Below the pieces are notes generated by a model. That model was not told where the DNA came from. It saw nothing but the letters and a program-made list of their open reading frames with translations, and did not search any database. A stretch of DNA of 64,000 nucleotides from JBGPEQ01 sp050180895 (GTDB lineage Bacteria > Pseudomonadota > Alphaproteobacteria > Dongiales > Dongiaceae): contig JBFXDS010000001.1 of assembly GCA_050180895.1 (NCBI GenBank), positions 620,001 through 684,000 of the forward strand, given 5' to 3'. Positions 16,767 through 24,251 of this stretch are shown piece after piece. Made by a program: the position numbers and the translations under genes. The first letter of the stretch is position 1. Each line of letters begins with the position of its first letter.

Positions 16767-16782
16767 TGTGACATAAATCACA
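16767..16782. promoter_or_regulatory. Perfect CRP-type palindrome
   Basis: The sequence TGTGA-CATAAA-TCACA is an exact match to the CRP/FNR-superfamily half-site layout (TGTGA-N6-TCACA). It lies 40 bases after glmS and about 160 bases before the lipoprotein gene, in a 215-base gap that is less GC-rich than its surroundings. It is the best candidate regulator site for the downstream lipoprotein/caspase gene group. Which CRP-like protein would bind is unknown. Confidence 0.6.
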
Positions 16783-16942
16783 GCGTGAAATGTCCGAGCC
16801 ACACGATAGTCGGCGGAGGCCGCCTGGCGATTCGGCTTGCCTGACGGCGCGGCAAGGCTGTAGGAACGTATGACGGACAAGCGCCGTCGATCTGGCCGGC
16901 GGCGCATGTCGGGGGCGTTCGCTTAGATCGGAGTTGTTGTCG

Positions 16943-17443
16943 ATGGAACCCACGAAATCGTCTCGGTCCGATCTTGAGCGAGACAGCATGCTCGGCCCGG
17001 GCCGGCTGCCCCGGCGGTATGCGCGGATTTTTTGCCGAGGAATCGGCGGCTGTGTTCTGCTGTTGACGGCGGCCTGCGCCCAGTCGTCGGCGCCACCACC
17101 GAGCACGGCCGCGTCGGCACCCGCAGCTGCACAGGCCGCTGTCGCGCCGCCGGTGCTGATGGAGAAGGCCGCGCTGTGCGGCCGCAGCGTCGGGGTCGCC
17201 GTGCGCTGCAATATGGTGACCGATCAGAACGATTTCGCGATCCTGCGCTATATGTCGTTGCAGGGATTACAGGCGCAGAGCGGCGCTGCGGCCGATTTCT
17301 CACAGGCCGAGATGGCCTTCGACGTGGCGGCGCTGGAGATGATGAACTCTGTCGGCGCCTGCCAGGGCAATGCATCGGCCTTGGCGACGCTCGAGCAGAA
17401 GATCGAGGCAACCATAGCGCAGTGCACAAAGCCTCAACCGTAG
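16943..17443 (+). CDS. Putative lipoprotein, function unknown
   Basis: This is a 166-residue product. A basic N-terminal region is followed by a hydrophobic stretch and a lipobox-like LLLTAACAQS, so the mature protein probably starts at that Cys and is attached to the membrane. A Pro/Ala linker (SSAPPPSTAASAPAAAQAAV) precedes a compact helical domain with four further Cys (CGRS, RCNM, GACQGN, AQCTK) that could form disulphides. I chose ATG 16943 because GGAG ends 9 bases upstream. It is first in a same-strand group with a glycine-rich secreted protein and a caspase-like protein. Confidence 0.65.
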   Translation: MEPTKSSRSDLERDSMLGPGRLPRRYARIFCRGIGGCVLLLTAACAQSSAPPPSTAASAPAAAQAAVAPPVLMEKAALCGRSVGVAVRCNMVTDQNDFAILRYMSLQGLQAQSGAAADFSQAEMAFDVAALEMMNSVGACQGNASALATLEQKIEATIAQCTKPQP

Positions 17444-17467
17444 GCATACAAACTCGGGAGACCGACG

Positions 17468-17905
17468 ATGAAGCCGATTGGCATCCTGTCTCTGTCATTG
17501 CTTGTGGGCCTGGCCGCTGAAAGCGCGACCGCCCAGGAAGTCGCGTCTCTGGTCCGCATAGACCCCGCCAACCGGTCGGCGTCTCCCGCGGTCACCCGTT
17601 CGATCGCCGAGTACATTGCCGCGCGCAACAACGCCACCGTCGTCCAGGTGATGGCGCGGTCTCAGCCCGACCGGGCGCCAGCCATGACGGTGGAGGCGCT
17701 GCTGGCCGCCATCGAGTCGAACGCCCGCATCGTCGCGCCCGCGGCGCCGGAGCCGGCCGCCGTCGTCGCGCCCGCACCGCAGACCGCGCCGGCGCAGAAG
17801 ACGACCCCCGTCGTTAAGAAGGGCGGCAACAGCGGCGATGCCGGCGGCAGCGGCGGTGGTGGAGGCAGTGGCGGCAGCGGCGGCGGTGGCGGCGGCGGGT
17901 GGTAG
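17468..17905 (+). CDS. Secreted protein with glycine-rich C-terminus
   Basis: The 145-residue product starts with a clear signal peptide (MKPIGILSLSLLVGLAAESATAQ). A short helical segment with repeated Arg/Asn/Ala (VTRSIAEYIAARNNATVVQV) follows, then a Pro/Ala-rich linker. The last 35 residues are almost entirely Gly/Ser and end in Trp. Such tails are found on surface or matrix proteins, but the function is unknown. GGGAG is well spaced before the ATG. It lies between the lipoprotein and the caspase gene, 24 and 50 bases away. Confidence 0.65.
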   Translation: MKPIGILSLSLLVGLAAESATAQEVASLVRIDPANRSASPAVTRSIAEYIAARNNATVVQVMARSQPDRAPAMTVEALLAAIESNARIVAPAAPEPAAVVAPAPQTAPAQKTTPVVKKGGNSGDAGGSGGGGGSGGSGGGGGGGW

Positions 17906-17955
17906 AGCGCTGTCTGCGCTGGAGAGCCTCTCGGAATAGAGTCGCGCGGCACGTC

Positions 17956-20892
17956 ATGCGCGATCGACGCAAGATGCGGGGCCGCGTCCTGTCGGTTTCC
18001 CGGTGGTTCCTGCCGGTCCTTGCCCTCGTCGCCGGCCTGCTCGCCCAGCCGGCCGCAGCCGAGACGCCGCGTCGCGTCGCACTGGTCATCGGCAACGCCG
18101 CCTATCTGTCGCTCCCGCAGCTCCGCAACCCGGTCAATGATGCCGCGGCGCTGGCCGGCACGCTGTCCGGAATCGGCTTCGAGGTGGTCAGCGTCGACGA
18201 CACCAATCGCGACAGCCTGACAGCGGCGGTCGAGCGCTTCGGCGAGATCAGCCGCGGCGCCGATATCGCCGTGTTCTATTTTGCCGGCCACGGCGTGCAG
18301 GTCGAGGGCACCAACTACCTGCTGCCGGTCGACGCCACGCTCGGCTCGGAGGACGACCTGCGGGCGCAGGGCCTCGATGTCGACCGCGTGATCGAGAAGT
18401 TCAAGGCGGCCGCGCCGCGCTCGGGTGTCCTCATCCTCGATGCCTGCCGCGACAACCCGTTGCCCGTCGGCGTGGCCGGCGCCACCCGCGGCTTGAAGAT
18501 CGCCGCGCTGACCAGCGGCCTGGCGCGGGTCGAGGGCGTCAGCGGCATCCTCATCGCCTATGCTACGGCGCCGGGGCAGGTGGCCTATGATGGCGCCGGC
18601 GCCAACAGCCCGTTCGTCGCCGCGCTGGCGCATTATCTCGGCGAGCCTGGGCTGGAGATCAGCGTGCTGTTCCGCCGCGTGCGCCAGCGGGTGATGGAGA
18701 ACACTGCCGGCGCGCAGATCCCGTGGGTCGAGGAGGCCTTGCTCGAGCCCCTCTACATGCACCCGGCGGAGACGCAGCCGGCGCCGGCGACCGATGTCGC
18801 GCGCCTCAACGGCGCCCTGGAGATCGAGGAGCCGGAGAAGCGGCTCGCGGCGTTGGTGGAGCTGGCGGCCGCGCCCCAGGATCCGACCATTCTGCCTGTC
18901 GTCGCCGACCATATCGAGCGGCTGCAGGAGGAAGAGGCGGCGGAGACGCCGAGCGATCGCTTGGTTCGGGAACTGGTCGACTGGCATCGGCTGCGTACCA
19001 TCCAGTCGCCGCCGGCCACGCATCTCGCCGGCGGCGCCTTCCTCGAACTTCATCCGCACGGCATTTTCAGCGAGCGCGCCGACGGCCTCGTCGCCGGCGA
19101 GCCCGCCGGCGGTGCCGGCGAGACGTCTGACTCCGACATCGAATCCGTGTGGGCTCTGGTGGCCGAGGCCGACCGGCCGGCGCTCTTCGACCGCTTCATC
19201 CAGCAGTTCCCCGTCAGCCGCTTCACCGAGCTGGCGCAGGCGCGGCGGACCATCTGGCTCGCCGACCTGACCGGCCCGCAGGTTCTGCCGGAGGTCACAC
19301 CCGGCGTCGCGCCGGCCGATCAGAGCGCCCCGCCGGCGGCCACCCGAACGACCGAATCCGTGCCGTTGGCGGCCGGAACGACGCTGCCGGTCTTCGTCGG
19401 CACCGGCCCGACCAAGGTTGCGTTGCCGATGACGCCGTCGCTCTTGCAGGTGACGGCGCCCCCGCGGTACGGCGCCCTCATCCTGGAGCGCGAGGACGGC
19501 AGCGTCGCGGAGGTGCGCACGGCCGAGCAGGCGCCGACGGTCGTACGGACGCTGTCCTATCGTCCCGATCCTCAGGCCCGCGATGCCGTCGACGAGTTCG
19601 TCATCGCGGCGGCGCTGCCGGCCGGTCGAGGGTTGTCAATCGCCGAGTCGCAGCCTCCGGCCGAGACGGCCACGCAAACCCAGCCCCCGGCCCAGACGCA
19701 GGCCGCTCAGGCCGCGCCGATGACCGTGCGTGCCGACATCAAGCCGCATGCCTGCGACATTGAGGCCGGCGCTCGCTTCGACACGCAGGGCGTCGTCGTC
19801 GGCAACTACTCCAACGAGATCGACCCGGAGCGGGCAGTCGCCGCCTGCCGCGAGGCGGTCGAAACCTTCCCCGACGTGGCGCGCTTCCGCTACCAGCTCG
19901 GCCGCGCCCTCGACGCTGCCGGCCAGCCGGAAGACGCGGTCGCACGGTATCGCGAGGCGGCCGACGCTGGCCACGTTGCCGCGCTCTACGAGCTCGGCGT
20001 GCATCTGCAGAGCGGCAAGGGCATCGAGGCGAACCTCGATGAGGCGATCAAACTCTATCAGGAGGCCGCCCGCCGGGACGACCTCTACGCGGCCACGCGC
20101 CTCGGCGTCCTCTATCGCGACGGCGTCGGAGTCGAGCGCGACATCAAGACGGCGGTCGGGTGGCTGGTGAAGGCTGCCCGGGGCGGCCACACCTTCGCCT
20201 ACAATCATCTCGGCTACATGTACCTGGAGGGCAACGGCGTCGAGGAGGACGACGAGCGCGCCTACCGCCTGTTCGAGGCCTCGGCCGATGCGGGCGACAT
20301 CTACGGCTACAACAACATGGGCCTGATGTACGAGCGCGGCGCCTTCGTCGAGGCCGATCCGAAACAGGCGATCGTCTGGTACGAGAAGGCGGCGCGCGGC
20401 GGCCAGCCGCAGGCGCCCATCAACCTCGGCCTGCTGTATCTGAACGGCCACGGCATCGATGCCGATCCGGCCCGCGCGGCCTATTGGTTCGCCGAGGCGG
20501 CCAAGCTGGGCAACGCCTGGGGCTTCACCAATCTCGGCTGGCAGTATCAGTCGGGTCAGGGAGTCGACGCCGATCCCGAGCTGGCGGCGGAGCTCTATGC
20601 GCGCGCGTTGCGGATCGACCCGGAGGGTGACGCCGCCGCCGCCGCCGCCAAGAACTTCGATGGCCTGCCGCGGCGCGCCGGCGTGCTGCTCATCCAGAAG
20701 CGGCTGGTGGAGCTGGGCTTCGATCCAGGCGAACCCGATGGCCTCTGGGGGCAGCGCACCCGCGACGCGATCGGCGCCTTCGCCGACCGCGAAGGCGTCG
20801 ATCTCGATGCCGACGCGCCGGCGATCCACATCCTGGCGTCGCTGATCGACGCTGCCGACCGCCGGCACGCGGCCGCGCCGGACCCCAACTGA
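17956..20892 (+). CDS. Secreted caspase-like (C14) protein with Sel1 repeats
   Basis: A 978-residue multidomain protein. After a signal peptide (about 1-35) comes a p20-like caspase domain with the catalytic dyad visible: His 112 in FYFAGHGVQVEG and Cys 164 in LILDACRDNP. A linker region of about 360 residues follows. Roughly 640-885 holds about six Sel1-like repeats (AALYELGVHLQSGKGIE, AYNHLGYMYLEGNGVE, GLLYLNGHGIDADPARA). At about 912-950 an LxxxGFDPGEPDGLWGQRTR segment resembles a peptidoglycan-binding domain. Bacterial orthocaspases cleave after Arg or Lys, and the Sel1 part suggests protein-protein contacts. It is the last gene of the lipoprotein group. Confidence 0.88.
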   Translation: MRDRRKMRGRVLSVSRWFLPVLALVAGLLAQPAAAETPRRVALVIGNAAYLSLPQLRNPVNDAAALAGTLSGIGFEVVSVDDTNRDSLTAAVERFGEISRGADIAVFYFAGHGVQVEGTNYLLPVDATLGSEDDLRAQGLDVDRVIEKFKAAAPRSGVLILDACRDNPLPVGVAGATRGLKIAALTSGLARVEGVSGILIAYATAPGQVAYDGAGANSPFVAALAHYLGEPGLEISVLFRRVRQRVMENTAGAQIPWVEEALLEPLYMHPAETQPAPATDVARLNGALEIEEPEKRLAALVELAAAPQDPTILPVVADHIERLQEEEAAETPSDRLVRELVDWHRLRTIQSPPATHLAGGAFLELHPHGIFSERADGLVAGEPAGGAGETSDSDIESVWALVAEADRPALFDRFIQQFPVSRFTELAQARRTIWLADLTGPQVLPEVTPGVAPADQSAPPAATRTTESVPLAAGTTLPVFVGTGPTKVALPMTPSLLQVTAPPRYGALILEREDGSVAEVRTAEQAPTVVRTLSYRPDPQARDAVDEFVIAAALPAGRGLSIAESQPPAETATQTQPPAQTQAAQAAPMTVRADIKPHACDIEAGARFDTQGVVVGNYSNEIDPERAVAACREAVETFPDVARFRYQLGRALDAAGQPEDAVARYREAADAGHVAALYELGVHLQSGKGIEANLDEAIKLYQEAARRDDLYAATRLGVLYRDGVGVERDIKTAVGWLVKAARGGHTFAYNHLGYMYLEGNGVEEDDERAYRLFEASADAGDIYGYNNMGLMYERGAFVEADPKQAIVWYEKAARGGQPQAPINLGLLYLNGHGIDADPARAAYWFAEAAKLGNAWGFTNLGWQYQSGQGVDADPELAAELYARALRIDPEGDAAAAAAKNFDGLPRRAGVLLIQKRLVELGFDPGEPDGLWGQRTRDAIGAFADREGVDLDADAPAIHILASLIDAADRRHAAAPDPN

Positions 20893-20956
20893 AGGTCGCC
20901 CGCGGCTTCCGGTGCCGCGGCGTTGCGTCCATCCCGCCGTCGCAGGATGATCCGCC

Positions 20957-21421
20957 ATGCCCAAGCAGAGCGCCGGCCTCCTGCTCTATCGCCGCCGCGA
21001 CGGGCTGCAAGTCTTCCTCGTCCATCCCGGCGGCCCGTTCTGGGCCGGGAAGGACGCGCACGCTTGGTCCATCCCGAAGGGCGAGATCGCCGAAGGCGAA
21101 GACCCGCTGCAGGCGGCGCGGCGGGAGTTCGCGGAGGAGACCGGCCTCGCGGTCGACGGCCGCTTCCTGCCGCTGACACCGCGCCGGCAGCCGGGCGGGA
21201 AGATCGTCCATGCCTGGGCCGTCGAAGCCGACTGCGATCCGGCCGCGGTCAGGAGCAACAGCTTCGCGTTGGAATGGCCGCCGCGCTCCGGCCGGATGCA
21301 GGAGTTCCCGGAGATCGACCGCGCCGCCTGGTTTCCGCTCGCCGTCGCGCGGGAGAAGATCCACAAGGGGCAAGCGGCCCTGCTCGACGAGCTCGAAACA
21401 TCGGTCGGCTCGGAGCATTGA
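20957..21421 (+). CDS. NUDIX hydrolase
   Basis: This 154-residue protein carries a complete Nudix box, GEIAEGEDPLQAARREFAEETGL, with the REFAEE core that binds the metal. It is preceded by SIPKGEIAEGE, typical of a subgroup acting on nucleoside diphosphate derivatives. The exact substrate cannot be assigned. It precedes a DUF3775 gene by about 50 bases on the same strand. Confidence 0.85.
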   Translation: MPKQSAGLLLYRRRDGLQVFLVHPGGPFWAGKDAHAWSIPKGEIAEGEDPLQAARREFAEETGLAVDGRFLPLTPRRQPGGKIVHAWAVEADCDPAAVRSNSFALEWPPRSGRMQEFPEIDRAAWFPLAVAREKIHKGQAALLDELETSVGSEH

Positions 21422-21473
21422 ATGCGATGCGCCTGCGCCATACCTTCGGTGCAGCTGAAGGGGAGGTGAGGCC

Positions 21474-21884
21474 GTGGCGACCCTGACAATCAGGCCGGAG
21501 ACGGTGTGCTACCTCATCGTCAAGGCGCGCGAGTTCGGCGTGAAGGTGGAGCCCGACGATCCGGATTCCGCCTCCAATCCGTCCGACGACCGCGAGATCG
21601 ATATCCTCGAGGACTTCGCCGACGATCCGACCTTCGAGGAGCTGTCGAGCGCGCTGGCCTCCCTGAACGAGGATGAGTCCTTGGATCTGGTGGCGCTCGC
21701 CTGGATCGGCCGGGGCGACTACACCGTCGATGACTGGCAGGAGGCGCGCGAACAGGCGGAGGAGATTCCGCTCGGCGACCGGCCGCGCTACCTGTTGGGC
21801 ACGCCGCTCCTCGGCGATTTTCTCGAGGTCGGGTTGTCGGAGCTCGGCTATTCCTGCGACGACGTGGAGATCGAGCGGCTGTAG
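21474..21884 (+). CDS. DUF3775 domain protein
   Basis: The 136-residue acidic protein starts with GTG at 21474, supported by GGGGAGG about 6 bases upstream. It matches the alphaproteobacterial DUF3775 pattern: TVCYLIVKAREFGVKVEP, an acidic segment SNPSDDREIDILEDF, LVALAWIGRGDY and GTPLLGDFLEVGLSELGYSC. The function is unknown. Its 3' end overlaps the convergent gene on the minus strand by 37 bases. Confidence 0.78.
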   Translation: MATLTIRPETVCYLIVKAREFGVKVEPDDPDSASNPSDDREIDILEDFADDPTFEELSSALASLNEDESLDLVALAWIGRGDYTVDDWQEAREQAEEIPLGDRPRYLLGTPLLGDFLEVGLSELGYSCDDVEIERL

Positions 21885-22339
21885 GGTCCGGCCCGCGGCG
21901 CGAGTCGGACCGACACGCAATCGTCGGTGTCCAGCGGCAGATGCTCGCGGTTGCCCTCGCGCACCGCGGTCGTGTAGGCGCGGATCGGATCGGCGGTGCC
22001 GTCGTCGGGCATGAGGAACTCATACTGGTCGCCGGCGCGGTAGATCATCCAGCAGTAGCTGAGGCCGTAGGCGTCGCCGCGGTAGCGGAAGCAGACGAGA
22101 TCGTCGGCGATCCACCAGTCGCCGTCATGGGTGCAGCCGTCCCAATAGGCGGAACGCCCGTCCGGCGCGTAATATTCGATCCAGTCGATGCCGCCGTCAT
22201 AGCGTCCGTAGAAGGTGCGGCCGGCGAGGGCCTGCCGCAGCGCCGTTTCGCCGAGGATCCGCTTGCCCGCCGGTTCTTGGGCCACGACGAGCGTCGGCAG
22301 CAACATGGCAATCAGCAGCGCGAGGGAACGAGAAACCAT
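21848..22339 (-). CDS. Secreted hypothetical protein
   Basis: The product has 163 residues with a signal peptide (MVSRSLALLIAMLLPTLVVAQ). The mature part contains LAGRTFYGRYDGGIDWIEYY, YWDGCTHDGDWWI and a few Cys, and looks like a small beta-rich periplasmic domain seen in alphaproteobacterial hypothetical proteins. GGAG lies 5 bases before the ATG at 22339. The last dozen codons overlap the DUF3775 gene in antisense. No function is assigned. Confidence 0.65.
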   Translation of the reverse strand: MVSRSLALLIAMLLPTLVVAQEPAGKRILGETALRQALAGRTFYGRYDGGIDWIEYYAPDGRSAYWDGCTHDGDWWIADDLVCFRYRGDAYGLSYCWMIYRAGDQYEFLMPDDGTADPIRAYTTAVREGNREHLPLDTDDCVSVRLAPRAGPYSRSISTSSQE

Positions 22340-22457
22340 GCGGACTCCATCGCCGGCGCCGCTAGATTGCCACAACAATCCCGGCATCGGCGAATGCAAA
22401 TGCGGACGGGCCAAAACCGGGTGACAGGTCGGCGAGGGTGACGTTCAATTGCCATGG

Positions 22458-22478
22458 GCCGGCGCGATCCGCGCCGGC
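22458..22478. promoter_or_regulatory. Strong hairpin in dodecin leader
   Basis: GCCGGCGCG (22458-22466) and CGCGCCGGC (22470-22478) form a perfect 9-bp stem with a 3-base ATC loop, ending 18 bases before the dodecin ATG. It may influence translation or be the end of the upstream transcript. Confidence 0.5.
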
Positions 22479-22496
22479 AAAGCAGGGGAGGACCCC

Positions 22497-22700
22497 ATGG
22501 CCGTTGCGCGTGTCACCAAGATCACCGCGTCATCCACGAAGGGTTTCGGCGACGCCGTTGAAGAAGGGTTGAAGCGGGCCAGCAAGACCGTCCGCGGCAT
22601 CACCGGCCTGCATGTCGTCGAACAGAAGGCGAGCGTCAAGAACGGCAAGATCGCCGAGTACCGCGTGACCATGGAGGTCACCTTCGTGCTGGAGGAATAA
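22497..22700 (+). CDS. Dodecin (flavin-binding protein)
   Basis: Dodecin is a 67-residue protein that forms dodecameric shells storing or quenching flavins. It is recognised by ARVTKITASSTKGFGDAVEEG, KTVRGITGLHVVEQKASVKN and the final strand EYRVTMEVTFVLEE. Its size is normal for the family. GGGGAGGA lies directly upstream of the ATG. Confidence 0.92.
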   Translation: MAVARVTKITASSTKGFGDAVEEGLKRASKTVRGITGLHVVEQKASVKNGKIAEYRVTMEVTFVLEE

Positions 22701-22771
22701 TCCAGTCCCTCACCCCCCTCTCCCGCTGTGCGATAGAGGGGGCTGCCGAGCTTGAACGCTGACTCCATGTC

Positions 22772-22796
22772 CCCTCTCCCGCGGGGCGGGAGAGGG
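22772..22796. terminator. GC-rich hairpin in repeat between dodecin and gabT
   Basis: CCCTCTCCCGC and GCGGGAGAGGG form an 11-bp stem with a GGG loop. It belongs to the CCCTCACCC...CTCTCCC intergenic repeat family, a second part of which starts at 22706. It lies between two convergent genes (dodecin ends at 22700, gabT at 22816), so it probably serves as a transcript end on both strands, though no U-tract follows. Confidence 0.5.
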
Positions 22797-22815
22797 TTAG
22801 GGTGAGGATCGGAAA

Positions 22816-24099
22816 TCAGCCCAGCGCCTGGTCGAGCGACTTTTCGATGATGTCGAGCCCTTCGTCGACGATGGCGTCGCTCGCCGTCAGCGGCACGAGG
22901 ATGCGCAGCACGTTGCCGTAGACGCCGCAGCTCAGCAGGATGAGACCGTTTTCCTGCGCCGCCGCCGCCACCTTCTTCGTCAATTCGGCGTCCGGGTCGT
23001 TGGTCTGCCGGTCCTTCACCAGCTCGAAGGCCACCATGGCGCCGAGCCCGCGCACGTCGCCGATGCAGGAGAAGCGGTTCTTCCTGGACAGCGCGTTCAG
23101 CCGGTCCATCAGCCGCTTGCCCAGCGTCTCGGCCCGCTCCAGCAGCTTGTCCTCGGCGATGACGTCGAGCACGGCGACGCCGGCCGTCGCCCCGACCGGG
23201 CTGCCGGCATAGGTGCCGCCGAGGCCGCCGGGCGGCACCGAATCCATCACCTCGGCGCGGCCGATCACGGCCGAGAGCGGGAAGCCGCCGGCCAGGCTCT
23301 TGGCCGAGGTGATGATGTCCGGCGCCACGCCGCTATGCTCGATGGCGAACATCCGGCCGGTGCGGGCGATGCCCGTCTGCACCTCGTCGGCGACGAGGAC
23401 GATCTTGTGCTCGTCGCAGATCTTGCGCAGCGCCTGCAGGAACTCCTTCGGCGCCACGTAGAACCCGCCCTCGCCCTGCACCGGCTCGATGACGATGCAG
23501 GCGACGCGTGCGGGATCCACATCGGCCTTGAACAGCATCTGCAGGTGGCGCAGCGCGTCCTCCGCCGTCACGCCGTGCAGCGGGTTGGGGAAGGGCGCGT
23601 GATAGACCTCGGCGGCGAACGGGCCGCCGACCTTGTAGGGCTGCACCTTGCCGGTCATCGCCATGGTCAGGTTGGTGCGCCCGTGGAAGGCGCCGCTGAA
23701 GGCGATCACCGCCGTGCGGCCGGTGTGGTGCCGCGCGATCTTGACGGCGTTCTCCAGCGCCTCGGCCCCGGTCGTGAAGAAGATGGTCTTCTTGGCGAAG
23801 TTTCCGGGCGCCAGCTTGTTCAGCCGCTCGGCCAGCTCGACATAGCTGTCGTAGGCCACCACCTGGAACGCGGTGTGCGTGAACTTCCCGAGCTGCGCGT
23901 CGACCGCCGCCATCACCTTGGGATGGCGGTGGCCTGTGTTGAGCACGGCAATGCCGCCGGCGAAATCGATGTAGCGCTTGCCCTCCACGTCCCACAGTTC
24001 GGCGTTCTCCGCCTTGGCGGCGAAGAACGGCATGGCGGTGGCGACGCCCCGCGGCACCGCGTTGGCGCGCCGCGTCTGCAGCTCCTTGTTGCTAGCCAT
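22816..24099 (-). CDS. gabT: 4-aminobutyrate--2-oxoglutarate transaminase
   Basis: A class III PLP aminotransferase of 427 residues. Features are YIDFAGGIAVLNTGHRHPKV near the start, FTTGAEALENAVKIAR, EPVQGEGGFYVAP, ADEVQTGIARTG and the Schiff-base Lys in SAKSLAGGFPLSAV. These match GabT-type enzymes that move the amino group of GABA to 2-oxoglutarate, producing succinate semialdehyde. It is divergent from the gabD gene, which completes the pathway, so a shared regulated promoter lies in 24100-24251. Confidence 0.9.
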   Translation of the reverse strand: MASNKELQTRRANAVPRGVATAMPFFAAKAENAELWDVEGKRYIDFAGGIAVLNTGHRHPKVMAAVDAQLGKFTHTAFQVVAYDSYVELAERLNKLAPGNFAKKTIFFTTGAEALENAVKIARHHTGRTAVIAFSGAFHGRTNLTMAMTGKVQPYKVGGPFAAEVYHAPFPNPLHGVTAEDALRHLQMLFKADVDPARVACIVIEPVQGEGGFYVAPKEFLQALRKICDEHKIVLVADEVQTGIARTGRMFAIEHSGVAPDIITSAKSLAGGFPLSAVIGRAEVMDSVPPGGLGGTYAGSPVGATAGVAVLDVIAEDKLLERAETLGKRLMDRLNALSRKNRFSCIGDVRGLGAMVAFELVKDRQTNDPDAELTKKVAAAAQENGLILLSCGVYGNVLRILVPLTASDAIVDEGLDIIEKSLDQALG

Positions 24100-24251
24100 G
24101 ATGTGCTTATCTCCGGGTTCGACGGCCCCGCGATAGCATGAATGGGGGCGCTCGCCAACCCGGACGGTTTGCTCCGCCTCTGCGCCCGCGCTATAACGGC
24201 GGCCAAATCAAGCCCATCAGCCGAGACCCCGGAAACCGCGAGGAAACCGCC

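Noticed and set aside
13932..16907. 991-codon minus-strand frame
   Set aside because: It is antisense to glmU and glmS, with repetitive Gly/Arg/Asp content and no domain.
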